Source of the DNA: Lachnospiraceae bacterium
GTDB taxonomy: Bacteria > Bacillota > Clostridia > Lachnospirales > Lachnospiraceae
Reading direction: 5' to 3'
DNA: 41,817 nt
NCBI GenBank assembly: GCA_024684055.1
Contig: JAIKXN010000133.1
Span: forward strand, 1-41,817
Positions within the stretch are counted from its first letter, which is position 1. Each line of letters begins with the position of its first letter. Below are positions 17,343 through 26,861 of the stretch, piece by piece. The notes beneath the pieces are model-generated. The model was not told the DNA's origin. It ran no database searches and was given only the letters and a program-made list of their open reading frames with translations. The position numbers and the translations under genes were made by a program.

Positions 17343-17371
17343 ATTATACTTTAGGTGATACTTTTTATCAA
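17343..17371 (-). promoter_or_regulatory. Predicted promoter of the moxR-folBK operon
   Basis: On the minus strand TTGATA (17371-17366) and TATAAT (17348-17343) are 17 nt apart, a near-consensus sigma-A promoter, 36 nt from the moxR start. Confidence 0.8.
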
Positions 17372-17377
17372 TATTAT

Positions 17378-17406
17378 TTGAAGAGAGACACTTGATGTGA
17401 TATTAT
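17378..17406 (+). promoter_or_regulatory. Predicted promoter of the EAL-queH genes
   Basis: TTGAAG (17378-17383) and TATTAT (17401-17406) are 17 nt apart, 29 nt before the ATG at 17435. It is back to back with the moxR promoter. Confidence 0.6.
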
Positions 17407-17434
17407 ATTAGAAACAAAAAGAAGACTGCCGCCA

Positions 17435-19732
17435 ATGAAGAAAAAATTCGGATCGGATAAAAGCATATCTTTGATTTTGAGAATTGCACTTATCGTAGTA
17501 ATAGTCTGCGTCTGTGCAACTTTTTTGCATGTTTTTGACGTTAAGAATGTCTTTACCGGAAACAAGGAAAAATCATACGAAGGACATGTTGATACCGCCT
17601 ACAGCGAGATAGAATATCAGATCGACGTATTGAGAAATATGATGTTCACATACAAAGACAGTACGGAAGGCGTATACAGCACCGAAGAGATCATGGAGAT
17701 AGTAAGCGATTCTGAAAGTTTTACCAAAGGATATCATTTCTTTTATCTTAATGCGAACGGTGTGCTGATATCGAGTGAAGACAGTCGGTACGAGCCTGAG
17801 ATATACGAAAAATTCCGGGATATATCTTCATTTAATTATACGGATGATTATATCTGTCTTCCGGCAAGGAGCTATTTCGATGATACGAAATATCTTAATT
17901 CGGTAATCGGGATCAACAAGATTTACGATGAAAACGGAGACAGCAATTACCTTATCATCGAAAGAGACCTGACGGGAATTCTTAACCTTAATACTTTTAA
18001 TTATCTTAACAGCGTAGGCGCATTCGCCATTATAGAAGGCAACGGAAACATAATTGCGACCACGCCCTCGTATGATACGTATTTTAAGGGTTATACCAAT
18101 ATATTTGAAGCACTTACCGAAAACAGTTCCAAAACTGTTGCTTCTCTTAAGAAAATTGAGCTGATCAAAAAGAACTTTTATTCAAAAATGAGATCTTCGG
18201 TCAAACTTTCTGATAAAAACGGCGAGGAAGTTTTCATTTACACAGGCGAAATAAGAAAAACGCACAATCTGTATTATGTGTATTATTTTGATTCGTCTTC
18301 GATGAGCAAGGATACAAGAGGCGTTACCTTCAGAAGCTTCCTTATCTGTCTTTTCATGGTTCTTATAATGGGTGCCCTTATTATGTTCGTATGGGCTACA
18401 TTAAACGAATCGAATGAAATGATAATTAAGCTCGCATATATCGATGAGGTTACGGGCGGCTATAACTACAATTTCTTCAGAAGAAATATTCCGGATGTCG
18501 TTCACAACAACAGAGAAACTCCTTTTCTAATGTTAAGATTCGATATCATGAACTTCAGATACATAAACGAATCCTACGGACACGAAAAAGCCGACAAGGT
18601 TCTTGCGGCGACGATACAGGAGTTCGGCAAGTTTTTCGATTCTCCCAAGGAAATGTGCGTAAGAGTCAATTCCGACCAGTTCGTTGCACTTGTGATCAAC
18701 GATATGAGTTTCGACGATAAATACATGAAATATCTGAAGGGTATAAGTGATGAGGCTAACGAAGCCATGATCAAATACCCCATAAGACTCAAGGTAGGAA
18801 TGTATCAGATAAGAAAAGATGATTATGATATCGACCTGATGATCGACCGTGCGAATGCGGCAAGAAAATCGATCGATGTTACTTCCAATGCTTTGATGGC
18901 GACATATTCAGACAATATCATCTCAAACATGAGAAAAGTCGATGCCATTGAATCCGAAATGGAAAAATCGCTTAAGAGCGGTGAATTCAGAGTATTCATT
19001 CAGCCCAAGTGGGATATCGTAAAAGATGAGATACTCGGCGGCGAAGCTCTGGTAAGATGGATCAAGAATAACGGCGAAATGGTTTATCCTTCTGATTTTA
19101 TTCCCATTTTCGAATCCAACGGATTTATTGAAAATCTCGATTTTTATATGCTTGAGCAGCTCTGCATCAAGATGAAGGAAATGAGAAAGAGCGGAATTGA
19201 ATACAGATATTTCCCCATAAGCGTCAATCAGTCGAGAGTTCTTATCAACAACCCGGATTATGTGAAAAATGTTGAAAAAGTCCTGAAACGTTACGAAACG
19301 GACGTTAACAATATTCAGCTTGAAATTACCGAAAACGTATTCTTCGATCAGAGAGAAAAGATGGTGGAAGTCGTTACCGAATTAAAAAAACTCGGTCTCG
19401 AACTTGCAATGGACGATTTCGGTTCCGGATATTCGTCTCTTAATATCCTTAAGGATGTTCCTTTTGACATCCTGAAGATCGACAAGGATTTCTTTGACGA
19501 ATCGATCATTTCAAATGCCAGCACTGTTATCTTAAAGAAAATCCTAGAGATGGCAAAAGAACTCGATATCGATGTTATATGCGAAGGCGTTGAGACGAAA
19601 GAACAGGTTGAGATGTTAAAAGGTTTCGGTTGTCATGCCGTTCAGGGATATTTTTACGGAAAGCCCATGCCCTGCGATGAATTTATTGAAAAATATTGTG
19701 TCGTAAGGAAAGACGATAACACTGAAAAATGA
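17435..19732 (+). CDS. Membrane sensor with degenerate GGDEF and intact EAL domain
   Basis: 765 aa. Membrane helix 1 (about 9-30), an extracytoplasmic sensor region of roughly 250 residues (PDC/Cache-like, inferred from position), helix 2 (about 290-318), a GGDEF-fold domain (about 330-480), then EAL (about 505-760). The diguanylate cyclase motif is lost: NSDQF (412-416) occupies the GGDEF position. The EAL residues look complete: E537-A-L, the Asn of SVNQS, LEITEN, DDFGSGYSSL, ILKIDK, EGVET and QGYFYGKP. It is therefore predicted to hydrolyse c-di-GMP, with the GGDEF domain perhaps acting as a regulatory GTP-binding domain. The ribosome site is weak. Its stop overlaps the queH start (ATGA). 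Confidence 0.92.
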   Translation: MKKKFGSDKSISLILRIALIVVIVCVCATFLHVFDVKNVFTGNKEKSYEGHVDTAYSEIEYQIDVLRNMMFTYKDSTEGVYSTEEIMEIVSDSESFTKGYHFFYLNANGVLISSEDSRYEPEIYEKFRDISSFNYTDDYICLPARSYFDDTKYLNSVIGINKIYDENGDSNYLIIERDLTGILNLNTFNYLNSVGAFAIIEGNGNIIATTPSYDTYFKGYTNIFEALTENSSKTVASLKKIELIKKNFYSKMRSSVKLSDKNGEEVFIYTGEIRKTHNLYYVYYFDSSSMSKDTRGVTFRSFLICLFMVLIMGALIMFVWATLNESNEMIIKLAYIDEVTGGYNYNFFRRNIPDVVHNNRETPFLMLRFDIMNFRYINESYGHEKADKVLAATIQEFGKFFDSPKEMCVRVNSDQFVALVINDMSFDDKYMKYLKGISDEANEAMIKYPIRLKVGMYQIRKDDYDIDLMIDRANAARKSIDVTSNALMATYSDNIISNMRKVDAIESEMEKSLKSGEFRVFIQPKWDIVKDEILGGEALVRWIKNNGEMVYPSDFIPIFESNGFIENLDFYMLEQLCIKMKEMRKSGIEYRYFPISVNQSRVLINNPDYVKNVEKVLKRYETDVNNIQLEITENVFFDQREKMVEVVTELKKLGLELAMDDFGSGYSSLNILKDVPFDILKIDKDFFDESIISNASTVILKKILEMAKELDIDVICEGVETKEQVEMLKGFGCHAVQGYFYGKPMPCDEFIEKYCVVRKDDNTEK

Positions 19733-20445
19733 TTTCGGAAATAAATAATCCCAATAAAGATAATAAAAACAAAAAGAATATCAATGTTCCTTCGGATATC
19801 TATATAAGACAGATGAATGAAATACTTTCTTTAAAAGAAAATCCGAAGGTAATGCTTCATGCCTGCTGTGCGCCGTGCAGCAGTTTTTGTCTTCTGACGT
19901 TAAGGGGTTATGCTGATATCGGGGTATATTTCTATAATCCCAATATTACTTCCGAAGACGAATATGAATTACGATTTGCCGAAGAAAAAAGGCTTATTGA
20001 TATATACAATAACAGACCTGATTATATGCTTAAGGAAGACTGCAGACAGGTTAACATAAAAGGCTTTGATTATGTTAACCATAATATAAAAGTATTCGAC
20101 GTTCCTTACGAGAGTGATATATACCTGGAAGCGGTCAGGGGATATGAAAAATGTCTCGAAAGAGGAGAGAGATGTTCGATCTGTTTTGATTTAAGACTAA
20201 GAAAAACAGCAAAAGAAGCGAAAAGACTCGGATACGATTATTTCGCGACGACTCTGACACTCAGTCCTTTAAAAAATGCGGATATCATAAATGCGATCGG
20301 CGAGAAAATCGCCGGGGAAGTTGACATAAAATATCTTCCTACGGATTTTAAAAAGAAAAACGGATATAAGACTTCCATAGAATTGTCCAAAGAATTCAAT
20401 CTTTACAGACAGAATTTCTGTGGCTGTGCTTTTTCAAAACACTAA
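19729..20445 (+). CDS. queH: Epoxyqueuosine reductase QueH
   Basis: 238 aa. The last step of queuosine formation in tRNA is reduction of epoxyqueuosine. QueH (formerly DUF208) carries the cysteine signature HACCAPCSSFC (about 45-55), RCSICFDLRL in the middle and the C-terminal FCGCAFSKH. These cysteines hold an Fe-S cluster and a second metal site in the characterised enzyme. The gene overlaps the upstream EAL gene by 4 nt (ATGA), so it is translationally coupled to it. No other queuosine genes are in the window, although FolE also feeds that pathway where the complete route exists. Confidence 0.93.
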   Translation: MISEINNPNKDNKNKKNINVPSDIYIRQMNEILSLKENPKVMLHACCAPCSSFCLLTLRGYADIGVYFYNPNITSEDEYELRFAEEKRLIDIYNNRPDYMLKEDCRQVNIKGFDYVNHNIKVFDVPYESDIYLEAVRGYEKCLERGERCSICFDLRLRKTAKEAKRLGYDYFATTLTLSPLKNADIINAIGEKIAGEVDIKYLPTDFKKKNGYKTSIELSKEFNLYRQNFCGCAFSKH

Positions 20446-20461
20446 AAGGAGTTTACATAAT

Positions 20462-22231
20462 ATGGAGAAATTTTTAACTGAACTCGGAAATGCGGTTGCG
20501 AAAGCTTTTAAAGAAGCCGGATATGACGAGAATCTCGGAAAGGTTACTGTTTCAAACAGACCTGACCTTTGCGAATATCAGTGCAACGGTGCAATGGCAG
20601 GTGCCAAGATTTACAAAAAAGCACCCATTGCAATAGCAAACGACGTATGCGAAATTCTTAAAAATTCCGAAGCTTTCTCAACAGTTGAAGTATGTCCTCC
20701 CGGATTTATTAACCTTAACGTTAATGATAAATTCCTTGCGGACTATATTTCAAAAATGGCTGAGGCCGACAAACTCGGAATCGAGAATCCCAAAGAAAGC
20801 AAGAGATTCATTATCGACTATGGCGGACCCAATGTTGCAAAGCCTTTGCATGTAGGTCATTTAAGAAGTGCCGTTATCGGAGAGAGTATCAAAAGAATCA
20901 TAAGATATATGGGACATGAAGCCATCGGAGACATTCATCTGGGTGACTGGGGACTTCAAATGGGACTTGTTATTGCTGCTTTTAAGGAAGCGAATCCGGA
21001 CCTTGTATATTTTAATGATGATTACACAGGAGATTATCCCGAAGAAGCGCCTTTTACAGTTGCGGATCTGGAGGAAATCTATCCGAAGGCAAGCGCAAGA
21101 TCCAAAGAAGATGCTGCTTTCAAGGATGAAGCAATGGCATGCACGAAGAAACTTCAGGACGGTGTAAGAGGATACAGAGCTTTATGGAAGCATATAATCA
21201 ATGTTTCCGTTACCGATCTTAAGAAAAACTACGATAACCTTAATGTTGAATTTGACCTCTGGAAGGGCGAATCGGACGTTCACGATGTGATTCCCGGAAT
21301 GGTCAAATATTTAAAGGACGGCGGTTACGCGTATTTAAGCGACGGTGCTCTTGTTGTGGACGTTAAGGAAGAAACCGATACCAAGGAAATTCCTCCCTGC
21401 ATGATATTAAAATCGGACGGTGCGTCCCTTTACAATACAACGGACCTAGCCACAATTCAGGAAAGAGTTAAAGAATACGATCCCGACGGAATCATTTATC
21501 TTACCGATAAGAGACAGGAACTTTATTTTGAGCAGGTATTCAGATGCGCGAGAAAGACAGGACTTGTAAAAGAAGGAACAAAACTTGTTCATATCGGATT
21601 CGGTACAGTTAACGGTACTGACGGCAAGCCTTTCAAGACCAGAGACGGCGGCGTTATGAGACTTGAATATCTTATTAAGGATATTAACGACAAAATGTAT
21701 GAGAAAATCTCCACGGGAAGAGAAATGTCTGAAGAAGAGGCAAAGAAAGTAGCGAAGATGGTAGCACTTTCTGCCATCAAGTACGGCGATCTTTCAAACC
21801 AGGCTTCAAAGGATTACATTTTCGATACCGAAAGATTCATGTCATTTGAAGGAGATACGGGCCCTTACCTTCTTTATACGGTGGTAAGGATCAAATCAAT
21901 CCTTAAGAAATTTACCGAAAACGGGGGAAATCCTGAAGAATGCAGGATCACTTCAGAAATTTCCAATGCATCACATAAGAATCTTTTAATGAAACTTTCT
22001 GCTTACAATGAGATGATGGAAGGTGTATTCGAGGAACTTGCGCCTCACAGAATTTGTTCATATCTTTACGATCTGGCAAATATTTTCAACTCTTTCTATC
22101 ATGAAACAAAGATTTTAAGCGAAGAAAACGAGGAATTAAAGAAGAATTACATTGCTTTGCTGAACCTTACGCTTCGCGTATCCAAGGACTGCATGGACTG
22201 CCTCGGATTTGAAGCTCCCGAAAGAATGTAA
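20462..22231 (+). CDS. argS: Arginyl-tRNA synthetase
   Basis: 589 aa with the start at 20462, chosen because AAAAGGAGTTTACATAAT lies just upstream; a frame open from 20420 would overlap queH. Class I features are GGPNVAKPLHVGHLRSAVIGE (the HIGH motif is HVGH) and the Arg-N domain at the N-terminus with FINLNV. A DALR anticodon-binding domain lies at the C-terminus, ending LRVSKDCMDCLGFEAPERM. As in most ArgRS the KMSK loop is not canonical (near KPFKTRDGG). It charges tRNA-Arg. Confidence 0.96.
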   Translation: MEKFLTELGNAVAKAFKEAGYDENLGKVTVSNRPDLCEYQCNGAMAGAKIYKKAPIAIANDVCEILKNSEAFSTVEVCPPGFINLNVNDKFLADYISKMAEADKLGIENPKESKRFIIDYGGPNVAKPLHVGHLRSAVIGESIKRIIRYMGHEAIGDIHLGDWGLQMGLVIAAFKEANPDLVYFNDDYTGDYPEEAPFTVADLEEIYPKASARSKEDAAFKDEAMACTKKLQDGVRGYRALWKHIINVSVTDLKKNYDNLNVEFDLWKGESDVHDVIPGMVKYLKDGGYAYLSDGALVVDVKEETDTKEIPPCMILKSDGASLYNTTDLATIQERVKEYDPDGIIYLTDKRQELYFEQVFRCARKTGLVKEGTKLVHIGFGTVNGTDGKPFKTRDGGVMRLEYLIKDINDKMYEKISTGREMSEEEAKKVAKMVALSAIKYGDLSNQASKDYIFDTERFMSFEGDTGPYLLYTVVRIKSILKKFTENGGNPEECRITSEISNASHKNLLMKLSAYNEMMEGVFEELAPHRICSYLYDLANIFNSFYHETKILSEENEELKKNYIALLNLTLRVSKDCMDCLGFEAPERM

Positions 22232-22249
22232 ATTATTTAAAATATTTTC

Positions 22250-22278
22250 TTGACAATTGCCTTGTGATTTTGTATATT
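22250..22278 (+). promoter_or_regulatory. Strong promoter of the tRNA-Met gene
   Basis: Consensus TTGACA (22250-22255) and TATATT (22273-22278) are 17 nt apart. Transcription would begin near 22285, 11 nt before the mature tRNA. Confidence 0.85.
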
Positions 22279-22295
22279 AAATAGGCAGTTGTTTT

Positions 22296-22369
22296 GGCGA
22301 GATGGCTCAACTGGCTAGAGCATCCGGTTCATACCCGGAAGGTTGAGGGTTCGAGTCCCCCTCTCGCTA
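22296..22369 (+). tRNA. tRNA-Met (anticodon CAT), elongator type
   Basis: Cloverleaf: acceptor GGCGAGA with TCTCGCT (terminal G-U, as in other Firmicute elongator tRNA-Met genes), D-arm GCTC...GAGC, and anticodon stem TCCGG/CCGGA with loop TTCATAC (anticodon CAT). The T-arm is GAGGG-TTCGAGT-CCCCC with one A-C mismatch. CCA is not encoded. The anticodon alone cannot exclude tRNA-Ile2 (lysidine), but the body resembles elongator Met. It has its own promoter and terminator. Confidence 0.93.
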
Positions 22370-22374
22370 CTGTA

Positions 22375-22403
22375 AGCATCGACGTTTGTCGGTGCTTTTT
22401 TTT
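22375..22403 (+). terminator. Terminator of the tRNA gene
   Basis: AGCATCGAC (22375-22383) pairs with GTCGGTGCT (22388-22396), one wobble, loop GTTT, followed by a run of eight T's. Confidence 0.92.
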
Positions 22404-22516
22404 AACAAAATGTTCACATGATTTCATGGATTATTTGCATATGTTGTGGTAGAATAATCAATGGTTTTTAGAATGATTATGTGATTGGAAAACATAAATA
22501 TTATTTAGACTTTTTG

Positions 22517-22544
22517 CAATCCGGTTATTATTATAATCGGATTG
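22517..22544 (+). other. 12-bp hairpin upstream of the VanZ/ABC operon
   Basis: CAATCCGGTTAT (22517-22528) pairs with ATAATCGGATTG (22533-22544) with one wobble and a 4-nt loop. It is 31 nt before the VanZ start. No T-run follows, so it is not a standard terminator; it may be a leader structure or an operator. I found no confident promoter in this gap (22404-22575). Confidence 0.5.
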
Positions 22545-22575
22545 ATTTAATAAATTCGGGTATACAGAGGTTTTA

Positions 22576-23076
22576 ATGAAAAAAAACATAGGCAAAACCG
22601 TAATATGGATTGCTTTTGCAATTTATATGACAGCACTTATATATGCTACGATCATTACCGATTCAAGAAGTGCTCTCGGCGGATTGAATATGACGGAATA
22701 TGCCAGGCGCTACACAAATCTTGTTCCGTTTAAGACGATTTCGCTTTATATAAAATGGATTCTGGATGAAAACAGAAACAATAACACGGTTCCGATTGTT
22801 AATCTGACCGGGAATCTTATCCTTTTGTTCCCGCTTGGATTTATTTTTCCGGAACTTTTCTCCAAACTTAAAAACTTCTTTTTATATATCCTCGCATGCA
22901 CGGGACTGCTTGCGGTGATTGAATTTGTTCAGCTTCTTACAAGAAGAGGCTCTTTTGACATTGATGATTTTATTTTGAATATTCTCGGTGCCGTTATCGG
23001 ATTCGTTCTGTTCTTTTTTATCAAAAAGGCTTTGGCGGTTAATGAGAAAGATACGAAAAAGAAAGAAAGGAAATGA
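22576..23076 (+). CDS. VanZ-family membrane protein
   Basis: 166 aa with four hydrophobic helices (about 8-26, 74-94, 100-117 and 130-152). Family signatures are NLVPFKTI and NLTGNLILLFPLGFIFP, then EFVQLLTRRGSFDIDDFILNILGAVIG. VanZ relatives are linked to low-level glycopeptide tolerance or to lipid and exopolysaccharide processes, but most are uncharacterised. The start context ACAGAGGTTTTAATGAAA is nearly the same as that of folC. Its stop overlaps the start of the ABC gene (ATGA). Confidence 0.9.
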   Translation: MKKNIGKTVIWIAFAIYMTALIYATIITDSRSALGGLNMTEYARRYTNLVPFKTISLYIKWILDENRNNNTVPIVNLTGNLILLFPLGFIFPELFSKLKNFFLYILACTGLLAVIEFVQLLTRRGSFDIDDFILNILGAVIGFVLFFFIKKALAVNEKDTKKKERK

Positions 23077-24848
23077 TGATGTTTTCAACGCTTATAAAAC
23101 ATGTAAAGGGTTATACGAAAGCTTCGATACTGACACCGCTTTTTATGGTGCTTGAAGTAATTTTTGAAACGATCATTCCCATTTGCATGGGTAAAATTGT
23201 CACATTCGGTATCGAAGGCAACAACGGAGCCGGAGATATGGATTATATACTGAAAATGGGCGGCATCATGACAGTGCTCGTTATCCTGGCGTTTGTTTCC
23301 GGCATCCTGGGAGCAGTATACGGTTCGGTTGCTTCCACCGGACTTGCGAAGAATTTAAGACGCGATATGTATAAAAACATTCAGACATTCAGTTTTTCGA
23401 ATATCGATAAATTCTCAACCGCGGGACTTATTACAAGAATGACAACCGACGTAACAAATGTTCAGAACGCTTATCAGATGCTTCTTCGCCTTGCGTTCAG
23501 AGCTCCCGTCAGTATGATATTCGCAATGATCATGTCTTATCTTGTATCCGTGAAGATTGCAAATATTTATCTTGTTGCAGTTATTTTCCTTTCAATCGGA
23601 CTCGGAATAATCATGCTGAACGCGAGAAAATATTTTACGAGAGTATTTGAAAAATACGACGACCTTAACGAGACAATTCAGGAAAACGTTAATGCAATCA
23701 GAGTCGTTAAGGCGTTTGTCCGTGAAGATTATGAAAGCGAAGAATTAAAGAAAGCTGCGGGTAACATTTACAAGATGTTTGTAAAGGCCGAAAACGTGGT
23801 TATCTGGAACTCGCCCCTTATGCAGTTTACGATGTATACGACAATGATCATCATAAGCTGGATCGGCGCTCATATGGTTATTTCAAATGAACTTGATACA
23901 GGAAGTCTTCTGACACTTTTTACATACTGCCTGAATATCCTCGGAAATCTTATGATGGTTTCTTTTATATTCGTCATGCTTACGCTTTCCGCAGCAAGTG
24001 CGAAAAGAATTGCAGAGGTTCTTGACGAGAATCCCGCACTTTCAAATCCCGAAAATCCTGTTTTCGATGTCAAGGACGGAAGCGTACAGTTTAAGGACGT
24101 ATGCTTTTCATACAAAAAAGACGGTTCGGGAAAGAATGTTCTCAATAACATCAATCTTGACATAAAGTCCGGCGAAACCATAGGTGTGATTGGCGGTACG
24201 GGCTCAGCCAAGACGAGTCTCGTTAATCTTATTGACAGATTATATGATGTCACGGAAGGCGAAATTTTGGTCGGCGGTGTGAATGTCAAAGATTACGACA
24301 TGGAAGCTTTGAGAAATCAGGTTTCGGTTGTGCTTCAGAAAAACGTTCTTTTCGCCGGAAGCATCTATGACAACTTAAGATGGGGTAATCCCGAAGCTAC
24401 GGAGGAAGAATGCAGGGAAGCCTGCAAACTGGCATGCGCCGATGGATTTATCACTGCATTTCCCGAAGGTTATGAAACAAAGATCGAACAGGGCGGTACG
24501 AATGTTTCCGGCGGTCAGAAGCAGAGACTCTGTATTGCAAGAGCGCTTCTTAAAAAGCCCAAGATAATCATTTTCGATGATTCCACCTCGGCTGTTGATA
24601 CGGCTACCGATGCAAATATCAGAAAAGCACTGAGAGATGCAATCCCGGGCACTACCAAATTTATCATTGCACAGAGAATTTCATCAGTCAGCGATGCTGA
24701 CAGGATCATAGTTATGGAAGACGGTGAAGTAAACGGATTCGGTACACATGACGAACTCCTTAAGAATAATGATATTTACAGAGAAGTTTACGAATCCCAG
24801 ACGGGAGCCAACGCAGACTTTGATGAGGCGAAGGGAGGTGTTGACTGA
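23073..24848 (+). CDS. ABC exporter half-transporter, degenerate-site subunit
   Basis: 591 aa with six membrane helices (about 15-310) followed by the nucleotide-binding domain. Walker A is GGTGSAKT (374-381, with Ala where Gly is usual), the signature is VSGGQKQRL, Walker B ends IIIFDDST (Asp in place of the catalytic Glu), and the switch reads IIAQRIS (Gln in place of His). This is the pattern of the degenerate-site partner in heterodimeric exporters such as TM287/288. ATG triplets at 23073, 23076 and 23079 are all possible starts. The partner gene follows with a 1-nt overlap. The substrate is probably a drug, lipid or peptide and is not predictable. Confidence 0.92.
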   Translation: MMMFSTLIKHVKGYTKASILTPLFMVLEVIFETIIPICMGKIVTFGIEGNNGAGDMDYILKMGGIMTVLVILAFVSGILGAVYGSVASTGLAKNLRRDMYKNIQTFSFSNIDKFSTAGLITRMTTDVTNVQNAYQMLLRLAFRAPVSMIFAMIMSYLVSVKIANIYLVAVIFLSIGLGIIMLNARKYFTRVFEKYDDLNETIQENVNAIRVVKAFVREDYESEELKKAAGNIYKMFVKAENVVIWNSPLMQFTMYTTMIIISWIGAHMVISNELDTGSLLTLFTYCLNILGNLMMVSFIFVMLTLSAASAKRIAEVLDENPALSNPENPVFDVKDGSVQFKDVCFSYKKDGSGKNVLNNINLDIKSGETIGVIGGTGSAKTSLVNLIDRLYDVTEGEILVGGVNVKDYDMEALRNQVSVVLQKNVLFAGSIYDNLRWGNPEATEEECREACKLACADGFITAFPEGYETKIEQGGTNVSGGQKQRLCIARALLKKPKIIIFDDSTSAVDTATDANIRKALRDAIPGTTKFIIAQRISSVSDADRIIVMEDGEVNGFGTHDELLKNNDIYREVYESQTGANADFDEAKGGVD

Positions 24849-26770
24849 TGGCAAAAGAAAGCAAGCCTATCCAGATGGGACGTAACAGAGGAATGGGACC
24901 GAGACCCAAACTCGACCATCCGATGAAGACTTTTTTAAGACTTATGAAATATTCGTACGGAAGATATCCCATTCCTTCGATTATCGTATTTGTCTGCATC
25001 ATTTTTTCCACTCTTGTTCAGATCAGGGGAATGCTTTTCTTACAGGTACTGATCGATGATTACATCGCGCCTTTAAAAGAAATGGCAAATCCCGATTTTT
25101 CGGGACTTCTGCAAATGATGACGAAAATTGCGATCCTTTTTGCGGCTGCGGGAATAAGTACTTTTGTTTATAACAAAATTATGATCTATATCGCGCAGGG
25201 AACAATGAAAAGACTTCGTATCGATCTCTTCACGCATATGGAAAAACTTCCGATCAGGTATTTCGATACACATTCGCACGGCGATATCATGTCGGTTTAC
25301 ACAAACGATATCGATACCACAAGACAGATGATAGCTCAGAGTATTGTTCAGCTTGTTGCAAGCCTTGTAACGATCGTGGGTACTTTTATCGGTCTTATAA
25401 AATTGAGTCCGAGATTAACTCTGGTTTCCGTAGTAATGATCGGCGTAATGTTTTTCGTGACGAGGATTATCGCCGGAAAATCTTCAAGATACTTTGTGGC
25501 ACAGCAGAAAAACCTCGGTGCAGTAAATGGCTATATCGAGGAGATGCTCGAAGGACAGAAGGTCGTAAAGGTATTCTGCAGAGAAGAAATCTGTAAAGAT
25601 GAGTTTAACGTACTCAATGAAGAACTTTATCATACTGCTTCGAATGCCGGAAAACTTATCAATATTTTAGGCCCTGTAAACGGACAGCTCGGAAATTTAA
25701 GCTTTGTTCTGGTTTCGATAGTCGGCGGATTTTTCGCCATTAACGGAATCGGCGGATTTTCTATCGGTGCTCTCGGAAGTTACCTTACTCTTAACAAGAG
25801 CGTAAATATGCCGATCATGCAGATTTCACAGCAGTTTAATACCATCGTTATGGCACTTGCGGGTGCGGACAGAGTATTTAAACTTCTGGATGAGGAAGTT
25901 GAAACTGATGACGGATACGTTACTCTCGTTAATGCCGTGAATGAAAACGGTGTTATTAAGGAAAGCGAAAAACGTACGGGTCTTTGGGCATGGAAGCATT
26001 ATCACAAGGCTGACGACACAACAACATATGAAGAACTCAAAGGAAATGTCGTTCTCGACGATGTCGACTTCGGTTATACGGAAGAAAAGATGGTTCTTCA
26101 CAATATAGATATCTTTGCAAAGCCCGGACAGAAGATAGCTTTTGTAGGTTCAACCGGTGCGGGAAAGACAACGATCACAAATCTTATAAACAGATTCTAT
26201 GATATCCAGGACGGTAAGATAAGATATGACGGAATCAATGTTAACAAGATAAAAAAAGCCGATTTGAGAAGGTCGCTCGGAATGGTTCTTCAGGATACGC
26301 ATCTTTTCACGGGAACTGTTATGGAGAATATCAGATACGGAAAACTTGATGCCACGGATGAAGAAGTTTATGCGGCAGCAAAACTTGCCAATGCACACGG
26401 ATTCATTGAGAGACTTCCCCAGGGATACAATACTGTACTCAAGGGAGACGGTTCTTCGCTTTCACAGGGCCAGAGACAGCTTCTTTCAATAGCAAGAGCG
26501 GCGATAGCCGATCCGCCTGTTCTTATTCTTGATGAAGCTACAAGTTCGATCGATACAAGAACCGAAAAACTTGTTCAGGAAGGCATGGACAAGCTTATGA
26601 GCGGACGTACGACTTTCGTGATCGCTCACAGACTTTCCACCGTAAAGAATTCAGACTGTATCATGGTTCTTGAGGGCGGTCGGATAGTTGAGAGAGGAAC
26701 TCACGACGAACTGATAGCGCAGAAAGGCAGATATTATCGACTTTACACGGGAAATACCGAGTCAGCTTAA
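24848..26770 (+). CDS. ABC exporter half-transporter, canonical subunit
   Basis: 640 aa. Six membrane helices, a longer linker to the nucleotide-binding domain than in its partner (about 350-400), then complete motifs: GSTGAGKTTI, LSQGQRQLLSIARA, LILDEATSSID and FVIAHRLSTV. With the preceding subunit it would make one hydrolysing and one degenerate ATP site. GGGAGGTG lies inside the upstream gene and the ATG overlaps its TGA. Confidence 0.94.
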   Translation: MAKESKPIQMGRNRGMGPRPKLDHPMKTFLRLMKYSYGRYPIPSIIVFVCIIFSTLVQIRGMLFLQVLIDDYIAPLKEMANPDFSGLLQMMTKIAILFAAAGISTFVYNKIMIYIAQGTMKRLRIDLFTHMEKLPIRYFDTHSHGDIMSVYTNDIDTTRQMIAQSIVQLVASLVTIVGTFIGLIKLSPRLTLVSVVMIGVMFFVTRIIAGKSSRYFVAQQKNLGAVNGYIEEMLEGQKVVKVFCREEICKDEFNVLNEELYHTASNAGKLINILGPVNGQLGNLSFVLVSIVGGFFAINGIGGFSIGALGSYLTLNKSVNMPIMQISQQFNTIVMALAGADRVFKLLDEEVETDDGYVTLVNAVNENGVIKESEKRTGLWAWKHYHKADDTTTYEELKGNVVLDDVDFGYTEEKMVLHNIDIFAKPGQKIAFVGSTGAGKTTITNLINRFYDIQDGKIRYDGINVNKIKKADLRRSLGMVLQDTHLFTGTVMENIRYGKLDATDEEVYAAAKLANAHGFIERLPQGYNTVLKGDGSSLSQGQRQLLSIARAAIADPPVLILDEATSSIDTRTEKLVQEGMDKLMSGRTTFVIAHRLSTVKNSDCIMVLEGGRIVERGTHDELIAQKGRYYRLYTGNTESA

Positions 26771-26781
26771 GGGTTTTGCTC

Positions 26782-26811
26782 TTTACATCGAGTCGGCAAA
26801 TATAGTATAAT
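26782..26811 (+). promoter_or_regulatory. Predicted promoter of the Mrp gene
   Basis: TTTACA (26782-26787) and TATAAT (26806-26811) are 18 nt apart, 50 nt before the ATG. It may also drive the downstream four-gene operon, since only 22 nt separate Mrp from it. Confidence 0.6.
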
Positions 26812-26861
26812 AAAACAGATGTGCATACTAGATATGCCATCGGAATTTTGGAGGCAATATT

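Noticed and set aside
20420-20461. ArgS start at 20420
   Set aside because: It would overlap the end of queH, whereas AAAAGGAG sits correctly for the ATG at 20462.
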